DNA of 36,598 bases from Thecamonas trahens ATCC 50062 (Eukaryota; Apusozoa; Apusomonadida; Apusomonadidae). The notes under the pieces are model-generated. The model was not told the DNA's origin and ran no database searches. It saw nothing but the letters and a program-made list of their open reading frames with translations. The stretch spans positions 100,389-136,986 of the forward strand of contig NW_013657675.1 of assembly GCF_000142905.1 (NCBI RefSeq). Reading direction: 5' to 3'. The translations under genes and the position numbers were made by a program. The stretch's first letter is position 1. Each line of letters starts with the position of its first letter. This document shows positions 1 through 10,270 of the stretch, in pieces.

Positions 1-74
1 CCCCCCCCCTCCCCCCCTTGCGCGCTCACCTCCACCAACTACTAACCTTCTTCCCCTTCCACACCCATGTGTAG
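1..74 (+). other. 3' end of an intron (upstream part outside window)
   Basis: C/T-rich sequence holds a perfect TACTAAC branch site at 40-46, a pyrimidine stretch, and a TGTAG acceptor ending at 74. The branch A lies 29 nt from the acceptor. The ADF-H domain that follows lacks its first helix, which fits an upstream exon outside the window. An ATG at 67 spans the acceptor and could be mistaken for a start codon. Confidence 0.65.
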
Positions 75-2083
75 GGCCCTCCTCAACTATGACGGGACAA
101 CGTCGCCGCGGTTGGTGGTGACCGAGGTGGGCAAGGGCCTGCCTGCCCTGGCACGGGCTACCAAGGACTCGGTTGTTCAGTTTGGTCTGGTTCGGGGTGC
201 TATGGGCTACGGCAAGATCAATGTGGTGGTGTATGTGGGGGAGAGGGCCGATGCCCACATGAAGGACTCGGCCTTTGCTCATGCGTCTGATGTGCTGGCT
301 AAGAAGCTGGTCGGCTGCGAGGCAAACGTGCTCATTGCTAATGCCGACAGTGATCTCCGCAACTGCTCCTACCTGAATGCCAGGGATCTGAGGGCCACAA
401 AGTGGGGTGTTCGCCCCATCAAGACTTGGTCAAGTTCGTCCACTGGTGGCGCGGCGGCCAGCTCTGCCGGTGGCAAGTGGGGCAAGCCGGCTCCGGGCGG
501 GGCCAAGCCTGCACCTGGAGGGGCCAAGCCTGCGCCTGGCGGAGCCAAGCCTGCACCGGGCGGCTCCAAGTGGGGCAAGCCTGCGCCTGGCGGAGCCAAG
601 CCTGCACCGGGCGGCTCCAAATGGGGAAAGCCTGCGCCTGGCGGAGCCAAGCCTGCACCGGGCGGCTCCAAGTGGGGCAAGCCCGCGCCTGGCGGGGCCA
701 AGCCTGCACCTGGCGGGTCCAAGTGGGGCAAGCTGCGCCTGGCGGAGCCAAGCTGCACCGGGCGGAGCCAAGCCTGCACCGGGCGGCTCCAAATGGGGCA
801 AGCCTGCACCTGGCGGGGCCAAGCCTGGCGGCTCCAAGTGGGGTGCCAAGTCAGAGCCCGAGCCGAAGGAAGAGGTGCCGATTGCGTCGGGCGGAGTGGC
901 TGCGCGCGCAGCCATGTTTGCCAACGCCGAGCCGGCAGCCAAGTCGAGCCCGCCGCCGGCCAAAAAGTGGGGCGGCTCTGCAGGTGGGGAGAAGAAGCCG
1001 GCGCCGGCGGCGTCCAAATGGGGGGGCAGCCCGGGCGGCGCGAGCTCGGGTGGCGCCGGCGGCGCGGGGAAGCGCTCGTCGGTGGCGTCCAAGGCGGCCA
1101 TGTTCAATCAGCCGGCGCAGGAGTCGACTCCGCCACCGGCGAAGAAGTGGGGCGGCTCTGGCGGCTCTGGCGGTTCGTCCGCGCCGGCCAAAAAGTGGGG
1201 CGCGCCTGCCGCCGAGGAGAAGAAGCCGGCACCGGCGGCGTCCAAGTGGGGCGCGCCTGCCGCCGAGGAGAAGAAGCCGGCACCGGCGGCGTCCAAGTGG
1301 GGCGCGCCTGCCGCCGAGGAGAAGAAGCCGGCACCGGCGGCGTCCAAGTGGGGTGCGCCTGCCGCCGAGGAGAAGCCGGCACCGGCGGCGTCCAAGTGGG
1401 GTGCACCGGCGGCGAAGAGCAATGCACCACCGCCGCCGGCGGCTGCATCGAAGTGGGGCGCGCCGGCAGCCGAAGAGAAGAAGGCGACTCCGCCGCCGCC
1501 GGCGTCGTCCGGCGGATGGGGTGCACCTGCCAGCACGCCTGCAGACGACGGCGGTTGGGGCAACGACAATGACGATGGCGGATGGGGCGACGATGCTGCC
1601 GATGACGGCGGATGGGGTAATGATGCCGCAGACGACGGTGGGTGGGGATCGACGCCCGCTGCGCCTGCGGCTACGCCCGCTCCACCGCCGCCGGCCGCTG
1701 CCTCTATTTCTATCCCGCCGCCGCCCGCGCTTGCTGACGACGGATGGGGCGCCGAGCCTGCAGTCGCCGATGACGGCGGATGGGGCGCCGAGCCTGCAGT
1801 CGCCGATGACGGCGGATGGGGTGCCGAGCCTGCAGTCGCCGATGACGGCGGATGGGGCGCCGAGCCTGCGGTTGCCGCCGAGCCCGCGGCTGCCGTGCCA
1901 GCCGACTTCTATGTCGCCACCGTGCTGTACGACTACGCTGCCGCAGAGTCGAATGAGATCAACCTCACCGCCGGCGAGGAGGTCTACGTCTACGAGTTTA
2001 TCGACGACGGTTGGTGGTCGGGCGAGAACATTGCCGGTGAGGTTGGCATGTTCCCCTCTAACTTTGTCGAGCTCCATCAGTGA
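75..2083 (+). CDS. ADF-H (coactosin-like) / WG-repeat / SH3 protein, 5' partial, two frameshifts
   Basis: Probable actin-binding scaffold. The first ~120 residues resemble a coactosin/Abp1-type ADF-homology domain (YDGTT start, [15 protein letters not shown] strand, helix with [11 protein letters not shown]). A long low-complexity linker follows, made of 17-residue [10 protein letters not shown] units (51 bp), then [15 protein letters not shown] units, then DDGGWG and [12 protein letters not shown] units, with about 25 Trp-Gly pairs in all. The last ~55 residues are an SH3 domain (ALYDY-like [29 protein letters not shown]). The reading frame changes twice inside the 51-bp repeats: at ~733 and ~753 a CCT codon of the repeat has lost one C. 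Restoring both joins ADF-H to SH3. Compare drebrin-like Abp1, which also pairs N-terminal ADF-H with C-terminal SH3. The true start lies upstream of the window. Tail-to-tail with the LRR-pseudokinase gene, 27 bp apart. Confidence 0.85.
490..830 (+). repeat. 51-bp coding tandem repeat ([10 protein letters not shown])
   Basis: In-frame units encode [17 protein letters not shown] with very little nucleotide divergence, which suggests recent expansion. Two copies near 733 and 753 each lack one C. The composition keeps all three forward frames and several reverse frames free of stops, which produces long spurious open frames. Confidence 0.9.
1197..1410 (+). repeat. 45-bp coding tandem repeat ([15 protein letters not shown])
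   Basis: At least four nearly identical 45-bp units in the same gene. One unit lacks a codon (EEKP instead of EEKKP). A related 39-bp unit encoding [13 protein letters not shown] is repeated at about 1735-1870. Confidence 0.9.
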
Positions 2084-2110
2084 GCCAACAAAGCTGCCCA
2101 GTGAACACAA

Positions 2111-3561
2111 TCAATGCACGACCGGCGTTACTAACTCCCGCCTTGACGGCTCGAGCGCCAACAGGCCCATGACAGTAGCTCGCCACCGCAGCGGCAGCGC
2201 CGCGTACGGCAGGCCGGCCACGCCCTGCACCGCATCGCTCGCCAGGCTTTGCACAAACATCACCGGCGCGCCGCTGACGGCTTCCACCATAGCCTCAAAC
2301 GCATCGGGCGCGAGCAGATGGAACAGCACCATGCCGAGTTGCCACAGCATGGCGTCCTTGGACGCGACCACACTTCGCGCCCCGCCGACCGCCGCCGCGA
2401 GCACGCCTGGCGATGCGTACACCGTCGCCAAGTTACCACTCGCTAGCGGTGTTCCCTCGAGCGTGGCAAACCGCAGGTGGCGGATCCTCCATCCCAGCTC
2501 GTAGCGGGCAAACGCGCTCGGCGTCAGCCGCAGGTGTGCCACCCCGCGCTCTGCTAGGACCGCCACCGCCGCCACAATGCCACTCGCAATCGCGCCCGGT
2601 GGCTCCAGCGGGAACCCGGGCTGACATCCTGTCTCTAGATAGCTGTCGAGCGCCAGAAACGGCGTCGCTACCGCGAGTACACATTCGGCGGTCACGGCGT
2701 CGCCCGCAGCGGCGAGGACCTCAGCAGCGGCCTCGGGGCCTAGGAGCGACACCACCGCACTCGATGCAAGGTACTGATGGAGCTTGGACGCGACAAGCGC
2801 AGACCGTGGCTTGTCACACACCACCAGCGTGCCGATCGGCGCGTGCGCCGCATCGTCCGCGAGCTCGACCACAATCTCGCCCGCCACGTCCGGGCCGGCC
2901 ACAGTCGCCGGGGGGACGCGCCGGATGGTGCCACATTCCGCAGCGGGAGCTCCAAAACAAACTCAAGCACGGTGCCTCTCCCACTGGCGGCGGCCGCGAG
3001 GGCCGGTCCGGCAGAGGCTGCGGCCAGGCCGTTATCGACCCACTCGAGGCGAGCCAGCGGCGAGTCGAGGCCAGCCACTGCCATCATCTCCGGCAGCAGA
3101 TCGGCCGAGCCACGATTGCGACTCGCACACACATCTACAAGCGTGTCCGACACCCGTAACGCAGTGAGGAGAGCCGAGAGACCGTGATCACCCAGTCCGT
3201 TGCCAGCCAGATCGAGGGCGGTGAGCGCCGGCGCAAGGGCGACGGCATCGGCCACAGCCACCCCGCCAGCAGGCCCGAGGCAGTTGTCCGGCAGCGCGAG
3301 CGAGACCAGCACCATAGGCAGCGGAAGCAGCGACCGTACTGCGCGCGAGTCAATGCCGGCGTAGGCTATAGCCAGCTCTGTCACTGGCGCGGTTCCCGGC
3401 GCGATCTCCGGCGCGGTTCCTGGCGCGGACGAGGGCTCGGCGGCGGCACGGATGGCAGCCACGTCGCGGGCGCCCAGCAGCGGGACGGGCGCAGAGAGGG
3501 CAAGACGGCCATGGCATGGCACGAGAGAGGCGACAGCAGGGTGGAGTGGCGGGTTGGCCAT
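2111..3561 (-). CDS. Leucine-rich-repeat pseudokinase, one frameshift
   Basis: About 483 residues once a single missing base is restored. Residues 60-210 hold ribonuclease-inhibitor-type leucine-rich repeats (LVSLALPDNCLG, LTALDLAGNGLGDHG). Residues ~220-480 match the layout of a protein kinase, but the catalytic residues are replaced: HLRLTPSAF (343-351) where HRDLKPxN is expected, RFATLEG (364-370) where DFG is expected, and YASPGVL (382-388) where the APE motif is expected. The F-helix DAMLWQLGMVLFHLL (403-417) and the final LEPSRRE are well kept. The frame breaks at a run of six G at 2910-2915 (C on the coding strand), and one more C restores it. The start is the first ATG before the conserved region, 206 bp from the kinesin stop on the same strand. 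It probably acts as a binding scaffold; its partner is unknown. Confidence 0.75.
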
Positions 3562-3767
3562 GGTGGAGCGAGGTGTGAGTGTGTGTGTGCGGGGCGCAGT
3601 GGTCCGTGGCCAGTGGCGCCGAGTCGCCGCGGGACCGGCGCGGTGAGCACGGACAGCCGGGAAAGCCGACGCTCGCAGACCCGGATGATCGACGCGTGCG
3701 GCAACGGGGAGGGCTGGCGGTGCGGCGGGAACAGCGGTATGCTGGCAGGATAAGGGGTGGACGCGGT

Positions 3768-6643
3768 TTATCGGCGGATTCGGCGGGAGGCCGAGTGCTG
3801 TTGCTGGGAGGCAAAAACCTTGCGCTGAACATTCATGCGCGCTGTGTAAAAGGCGACAGCGTCGGGATCCTCCTTGGCGATTCGCTGGGTCTGCTGCAGA
3901 TCCCACTTTTCGCCGTCGTCGAGCACGTCCTGGTTCGGCTCCAGTAGCTCCGAGGCCGAGGCGGCGGGCTTGAGCGGGAGATGGCCAAACGAGGCCATAA
4001 ACCACTCGTCAAAGTCTGCCAGCAGCCGCTGGCGGCACTCGGTAACGTGCCGATCGAGGTACGAGACATCGGCCTTGGCCGCCTTGTACGCCTCAAACGC
4101 CTCGCGGTACGTCGCCTTAGCCTCCTGCAGCTCGACCAGTACCTGGTACTCGTCCTCGTCGATGACCTCGACGGGCTCGCTCGAGGCGGCCGCGTCGTGA
4201 GCACCAGGCAGCGCCGACGGCGCAACCGCCGGCGGCGCGCCTACCCGCGACTCACGGAGCGCGTTGAGCTTGGCCCGCAGCACGTCGATGGCCGCCTTGG
4301 CTCCGTTGACGCTCAGGCCCGCTTCGCGGAGCAGGCGCTTCTTCTCGTGGTACACCCGCTTGTTCTCCTCGAGAATGCCAGCGATCTCTGCACCGGCCGT
4401 GTGCTTAAACTCGGAGAACGCGTCCTCACGCGACGGTCGGAAAGCGTGCGATGACGACGGGCGCGAGCCGTCGCCCCCGCCCCCGCCACCGCCATATCCC
4501 GACGCAGCCGACGCAGCCGACGCGTTGCCGGGTCGCCCGCCGGCTGAGGGTCCACGCCCGCCGTCGGGCGTCTCGTGGTCGGCAACGACTGACCCACCTT
4601 CGAGGTCGTCGCCGCCACGCGACGGCGAGCGCGCCCGATCGGCGTCGCCCGCCGCGCCGCCGCCGGGGAGGTGCGCAGCCGAGGGAGTACGGGAGAGGTC
4701 GTGCCCACGCGGATGACCCTTGGAGGTCGACGGCGGATCGTGGCCGCCGGCCTCGCGGCCCATCGATGACGTTGTCCGCTTCTTCTTCTTCTTCTTGGCC
4801 TTGTTGCCGAGCGGCGACATGCCCTTAGGCGTGGTCCGCCCCGAAGCGCGCGAGCGGCGACGGGAGCGGCCGTCGGGCTCACCGTCGGCCTCGTCGCCGC
4901 CGCGGCCGCCATCGCCCGAGTCGTGGTCGCCGTGGCCTGCGCGCATCTCCTTGCGTCCACGCTCGCTGGCCAGCCGCTTCTTGCGCGGTGCCTTGTGGCG
5001 TGCGACCTTGCCCGACGGGCGGCGCTTGAGCGCGTCCGAGTTGACCGGCTTGGCATCGTCGGCAAACTCGCCGAGATGGAAGCCGTCCGAGTCGAGCTCG
5101 CCGACGCCGCCGCCGGTCGCCACCATGGACTTGACATCGAGCGCCGACGGCGCATCAGCCGGCGGCGCCGACGTCCCGTAGTGGTCGCGCAGCTTCTTGA
5201 GCGCGCTTGCCTCGACGTTGTTGAGAATGACCCTGAACTGGGCAAAGGTCTCGCGGATGTGCCGGATGTTGATGACCGGCAGCTCGTCGAGCTCGCCGGT
5301 CAGGTACGCCTTGACCTGCTTGTTGAGCTCGTAGCGTTCCTGGTCGGTGTAAGGATCGTAGACAATGTGGGCCCGGTTTGAGAGCGCGTCGTGCATAGCC
5401 AGCTCCTCCTTGAGCTCGCGGATGTCGGCCTCATACTTTTTGCACAGTGCCGCGAGGTCATACTGCACGTTGATGGTCGGCTCGTTGGAGACCCGCATCA
5501 TGCGCTGTGCAAAGCGAAGCGTGCTGATGGTCTCCTCCAGCTGCGAGGCCTCGGGCCAGATGTTGGCGATCATGAGGGTCTTGCAGTTTCCCCCGATCGA
5601 GTCCTTAAGCACATTTGTCAGCTTGGTCTGCCGGTACGGAATGTGCGATCGCCGGTCGCCGAGCGCCACCACCACCTGCTCCAGGAACGTCAGACTCTGG
5701 TTGATGTACTTGGCCTCCTGCAGCGTGACTCCAGTCGAGTCTGTCTTCTTCACCCGCTCCGACCCGGCAAGATCCACCAGGTTGAGCTTGGACGTCAGAA
5801 CCTTTTCGGTCGACTCGACCCGCGACCGCGACTCGACGTGGAGGGTAAAGATGGTGTGCGACCGCGACGAAGCCTTGTTGAGCGAGTGCGAGCCCACAAT
5901 ACGGTTCGTGTCTCCCTCAAACAGAAGGTTGAGCGCCTCCTCCTCCGACGTCGCCACCACGTGCGAGAGCCCACGGACGTGGGTGTTGCCCGCCGAATCC
6001 TCCACAATGGTCAGATCAGGAGCCGAACCGACCGGCCCGCCGCCAAAGGTGCCCGTTCCGCCGGCCCCAGGCACGACCCGGCCGGTCACAGGCGCCAGCA
6101 AGTCGTACATGTGCTCATTGTACAGCTCGAGATAGGAGATACGGACGGTAAAGGCGAGTGCTGGCTTGGCCTCGATGGTCTTGAACAGGTGCGCAATGGC
6201 CCTGGGAATGATGCCCCGATGGCGGTAGTTGTCTGTGGCGCCAGTCATGGTGAACGTCTTTCCGGCACCCGTCTGGCCATACACCATCACCGATCCGTTG
6301 TATCCCTCCACCGCCGAGTCGACCATAGGCCGCGCCAGCCTGGCAAAGACCTCGTCCTGCGGCGCATTGTGCAGCACCTTGTCGCAAGAGAACGACCACG
6401 CCTCCTGCTGGTTGTTGACGTATCCCTGGCTCTTGGACCGCATCACCTTGACATCCACGCTCTGTGCGGTAGAAGGTGATTGAGTGAGTGTGTGCGCGTG
6501 TGTGCGTGTGGGCTATGTATCCTACCTCTGCTGTGTGGGCAGGAGCGGCGTACGTTGGCTTCAGTGTCGACGGTGATGTTGTCCTGTGCAAACTGTAGCG
6601 TCGGTCGTGTCCGCACGCACACAGTCACCGCTGACCGCACCAT
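3768..6643 (-). CDS. KIF9: Kinesin-9 family motor (KIF9-like)
   Basis: Spliced from exon 1 (6643-6554) and exon 2 (6461-3768), giving 927 residues. Exon 1 supplies the first motor strand (VTVCVRTRP). The P-loop GQTGAGKT is at 92-99, switch I SSRSH at 228-232 and switch II DLAGSE at 260-265. The VNNQQ.W segment, the family-specific loop before TIVED, and NEPTIN after the motor closely follow KIF9. A Lys/Arg/Ser-rich disordered region covers roughly 480-690. The C-terminal coiled coil and the CRQRLLADFDEWF and AVAFYTARM blocks also match KIF9. Kinesin-9 acts at the axoneme central pair and in intraflagellar transport, so the cell is probably flagellated. It shares a divergent 466-bp intergenic region with the ankyrin fusion gene. 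Confidence 0.95.
6462..6553 (-). other. Intron of kinesin-9 gene
   Basis: 92 bp, donor GTACGC, acceptor CGCACAG. Phase 0 after codon 30. Splicing joins VDTEAN to SVDVKVM, the continuous kinesin-9 motor sequence. Confidence 0.9.
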
Positions 6644-6690
6644 GGTGGAGGTGTGGTACGTGTGTATATATATGTGTGTGTGTGTGAGGT

Positions 6691-6721
<31 letters not shown>

Positions 6722-7109
6722 TAGTGGTGGTGGGTGGGTGAGTGAGGTCTGTTGCGGCTGCGTTTGGTTGGCCAACGGCGGCGGGCGAGTGGCTGGTGGC
6801 GATTGACGGGCGAGTAGCGGGCGAGTGGCTGGTGGCGATTGGCGGGCGAGTGGCTGGTGGCGATTGACGGGCGAGTAGCGGGCGAGTGGCTGGTGGCGAT
6901 TGGCGGGCGAGTGGCTGGTGGCGATTGGCGGGCGAGTGGCGGGCGAGTGGCTGGTGGTGAGTGGCGGGCGAGTGGCGGGCGAGTGACGGGCGAGTGGCTG
7001 GTGGCGAGGCGGGCGAGTGGCGGGCGAGTGGGCAAGCACGGGTGGCTCGATGACCGCGTCCAGTTATGGCGACAGGCGTAGGCGGTGACACTTGTCGTTG
7101 CCTCTGCGG
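6644..7109. promoter_or_regulatory. Divergent intergenic region with microsatellite, G-run and minisatellite
   Basis: Separates the start codons of kinesin-9 (-) and the ankyrin fusion gene (+). It holds TA and GT dinucleotide repeats at about 6664-6704, a run of 17 G at 6705-6721 and a minisatellite at about 6779-7036. Promoters for both genes should lie here, but I recognise no specific factor site. Confidence 0.6.
6779..7036 (+). repeat. Minisatellite of GGGCGAGTGGC / TGGTGGCGATT units
   Basis: Two interleaved 11-12 bp blocks form composite units of about 23 and 35 bp, with small variants (GATTG/GATTGACG, AGTAGC/AGTGGC). The later part degenerates into runs of the 11-bp block alone. It lies directly upstream of the ankyrin fusion gene. 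Its stop-free frames encode only repetitive Pro/Ala/Thr/Ser peptides and are not genes. Confidence 0.9.
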
Positions 7110-10100
7110 ATGGCATCCAGCGCGAGCGGGAGCAGGTCAGCAGCGACTCCTGATGGGAGCTGTGGCTCGTACTCGTACTACACCTCATCCTACGATGAAG
7201 CCACCCCGTCTGCCCACCAGCTGCCTGGCCCGGTGGCGGCTGCCCATGCCGGTGCTGCTCGTGGCGACCTCGCGCCGCTCGCTGCCCTGCTGCGACTGCC
7301 TCCTGCCCACGACATGTCTCACGAGGAGGTCACCCTCTGGCTGACCCGTGTGCCTCGCGGCGGCGTCCTCTCGCTCCTGCACTGGCTGGCAAGACCGGCG
7401 CCACTCGCCTGCTGGGCAAAGCCCTGGCGAGACTGCCGGCCAGGGCTCTCGACGCTCGCGCTCGCGGCAGCGGCAAGACCCCGGCCCATCTCGCCGTCGA
7501 GTCTAATCGGCCCGAGGCCTTCCGCATGCTGCTCGAGGCGGGCGCATCGGCTGCTGTTCGCGACGTCGACGGTCGGTCGCCGCTCGCAGGCGTCATCCTC
7601 GCCTTTGCTCCCCGCGCAGACATCGCCGCCCGAATGGCCCCGCCAACGCCCGCCGCCCCGCGCCGCCACCGCAAGCGAGTCCGCGTCAAGGGCCGCGTTC
7701 GCGTCCGCAAGGGCACCTACAAGCATTTGCCGCGGGAGGAGCGCGTCAAGCGGTTGCGCTCGTCACAAATCTCACGCACAACGCGCTCAAAGTCGCGCTC
7801 GGTCTCGGCCTCGTCGCAGGCGCACTCGACGTCATCGGCCCGCCGCCGCAAGGGCGCAGCGCTCCCAAAACCACCGGCGGCACCGGCGCCGCAGCCCTCG
7901 CCACCGCCGCCGGACCTGTCCTCGATCTCCGACTCGTCGTCAGACTCGAGCTCCACCCACAGCGATGGCTCGGCGTCGCCGGAGCTCACCCTCCCTCGCA
8001 CGCCCATCGCCATCACCCCGCCGGCCCCGTCGCCCAGCCGAGCCGCGCTCACCTCGCCGTCTGGCCGGCGTTCTTTTGTTGTCTCAAAGCGTTCGCCGTT
8101 CAAGGCGCCGCTCTCAACCGAGACCGCGGCCTTTGCCCATCTACGGACGCCCGAGCCGAGCGTCGCCTCCGGCTCGCCTCCGGCTCGCTCCGCCCTCGCA
8201 CTGCACATAACCTCAGACATGGCCGAGTTTCTGCAACCCGCGCCGCATGCCCGTGGTATCGGCGCCTTGCTTGGCTTTGCCCTCGGCGACGCCGCAGGCT
8301 CGCCTTTTGCCCACCTCCGGAGCCCGGGCGGTGTCGCTCCTGACGGCGTTGACACCGCACTGAGCCTCGTGTCGACCGCTCGTCAGTCGACTACCGCCGT
8401 CACGGAGGTCATGGCAGGTGCAGCACAGGCGGTGCTGGAGGCCAAGCTCAGCCAGCCACCGCAGGTCCCTCAGGGCCTCCCTTTTGCACTCGCCTCACCC
8501 GAACTCACCGCCTCGCTTGTCGACGTCCAGGCCCACCACACCGCCATCGCCAAGTGGGTGATGGAGCGACGTAGCGCCGGCGACACTCCTGCCGGTGACA
8601 CTCCCGCTGACGATGCCAGTTCGCTGGCTACGGTCTTGAGCGCGCTCGTGGCTACTGACGGGAGCTTTGGCGACGTCAACACGCTCGTCACCGTCGACAC
8701 CGTGTTCCGCAAAGCACCCAAGACCGCGTCGGCCTACATCCGGGTCCTCCCGCTGGCGCTCTGGGGCTACGACTTGCCAGCGAATCTGCTCGGTCTTGCG
8801 GCGTCGGCTGTGGTCGGCATCACACATCCGGCGCCTCTCTGTCGCGACGCCGGCGCGGTCTTTGCCATTGTGGTCGCCGCGCTGGTACGGACCGGAAAGC
8901 CGGCCGCCGCCCTCGCTGCCGCTATCAACTGGGCCCGCGTCCACGCTCACACCAAGGTCCGGGCCTGGCTTCGTGAGGTTGCCGATGGCGAGCCGCTGCA
9001 AGACAAAGACCGCCGCAAGTTCTCGTCCATCAAGCTGCCGCTGGTCCACGGACTCCGCCTCGTGCTTGACGGCGCAAGCTACGCAGACGGCCTGGCCTCC
9101 ACGCTGCTCCTTGGCGGCGACGCCGCGGTCAACGCACCAATTGTTGGTGCGCTACTTGGCGCCCGCTGGGGCGGCTACGCACTGCCGAGCATGCCTCTCG
9201 ACACATTGCTGCAGAGATCGAGTCAGGCGCAGGCACTGCTCGACCTCGGGCATCAGCTCCTTGCTTACGCCGGCCTCGCGCTGGTCCTCTACGAGCAGCA
9301 TGTCCCACGGCTCGAGCCAATTGACAAGACACGGGTCTCGGTCCATCAGGGTCCCAACGCTGACTGCAACTGGGTTGTGCCCGGTCTACTCGTCACAGGC
9401 GCCACTCCGCCGCACTCTGGCGGTGCCGCGCTCCTCGCGCTCCTCCGTGCAGGTGTGACCGGCTTTGTGGCGCTTGGCAGCGGCGCGACGCCCGCTTACG
9501 CGGCGGGCTTGCACCGGCTCGCTCGCGACCATGCCGACGAGCTCGAGCTGAGCGATGATGGCGTCGCCGTCCACGCGGTGAAAATGGATGCCGACGCGTC
9601 CGATGCACAGGTCGTCGCCGCTCTACAGGCTCTGCTCAACGTGTTGCGAACCGGCGCCGCCGTCTACATCCACTGCGACGACGGCCACGGCCTCTCCGGC
9701 ATGGTCGCTGCCATTGCACTGGGTCTCGTCTATGGCCTCGCCGCTGACGATGCCCTGGCCCGCATCGAGGTCTTCCACTCTACTCGCGCCGTCGAGGCCA
9801 ACGCGCTCTCGCCCAGCACGAAAGCCCAGGCCCGCACCGTCGTTCGCATCCTGAAGGCCATCCGCCGCGGCGCCATGCCGACCTCCCGCGGGCCGCCCGA
9901 CTCGGCCCCGCGGCCATCGCCCATGGTGCTCCGCGCCTCGGCCGCAGTCCGCACCCCGGGCCCACCCCCGGCCACCCGCAAGCGGCTCGACTTTGACGCA
10001 TCCGACGCATCCGCCTCGGCCGCCGCTCCTGCGCCTTCGGCCGCGCGCCCCGTGGTCACCCTCTCTGACGAGGTCTCCTCACGCATCGCCTACTACAAGG

Positions 10101-10159
10101 CCATGGCCAAAGCCATCAGCGCCGCCACGGCGCCTGCGCTCTCTCCAGACCATCCGTAG
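7110..10159 (+). CDS. Ankyrin / degenerate ADP-ribosylglycohydrolase / degenerate dual-specificity phosphatase fusion, one frameshift
   Basis: About 1016 residues after one missing base near 7389 is restored, which joins LLHWLA to KTGATRLLGKALARL. Order: Ser/Tyr-rich start; ankyrin-type region with one clear repeat (GKTPAHLAVESNRPEAFRML, then LEAGAS, ~residues 128-160); Arg/Ser-rich and Ser-Pro-rich linker to ~380; ADP-ribosylglycohydrolase (ARH/DraG) fold from GALLGFALGDAAGSP (~385) to GGDAAVNAPIVGALLGA (669-685); and a dual-specificity phosphatase fold at ~735-890. In the ARH domain the metal-binding motifs are eroded: GVDT (413-416) replaces TDDT, and GGDAAVN replaces GGDxDTN. In the phosphatase loop, Cys856 is kept (HCDDGHGLSG) but the phosphate-binding Arg is Leu862. 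Both modules are probably inactive or altered and may bind ADP-ribose or phosphoprotein. The start ATG sits just past the minisatellite; a TTG lies six codons upstream. Confidence 0.75.
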
Positions 10160-10270
10160 CCAAAGATACACAGCTTGTGCACCCCGCGCTGGCTGCCGCC
10201 ACAGGCCGACCGCTCGTGAAGACGTGGCCAACAACGGCAACACTGCACTCTGCGCCACTTCGTGACATCG

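Noticed and set aside
700..800. Programmed ribosomal frameshift in the ADF-H/SH3 gene
   Set aside because: No slippery heptamer or pseudoknot is evident, and comparison with neighbouring repeat copies shows simple loss of one C in two units.
1520..1890. DDGGWG repeats as proof of an Argonaute-binding protein
   Set aside because: WG pairs alone are weak evidence, and the flanking ADF-H and SH3 domains favour a cytoskeletal role.
402..2504. Long alternative forward frames and reverse frames across the 5' repeat gene
   Set aside because: The repeats keep every frame open. Only the frames giving the ADF-H and SH3 domains are meaningful.
6443..7188. Reverse-strand frames rich in Pro/Ala/Thr over the minisatellite
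   Set aside because: Pure repeat translation. The only real coding part is the 90-bp kinesin exon 1.
7340..7400. An intron instead of a frameshift in the ankyrin fusion gene
   Set aside because: A CAAG could serve as acceptor near 7392, but no GTACG-like donor lies at a suitable distance and the sequence reads as coding on both sides. RNA evidence could overturn this.
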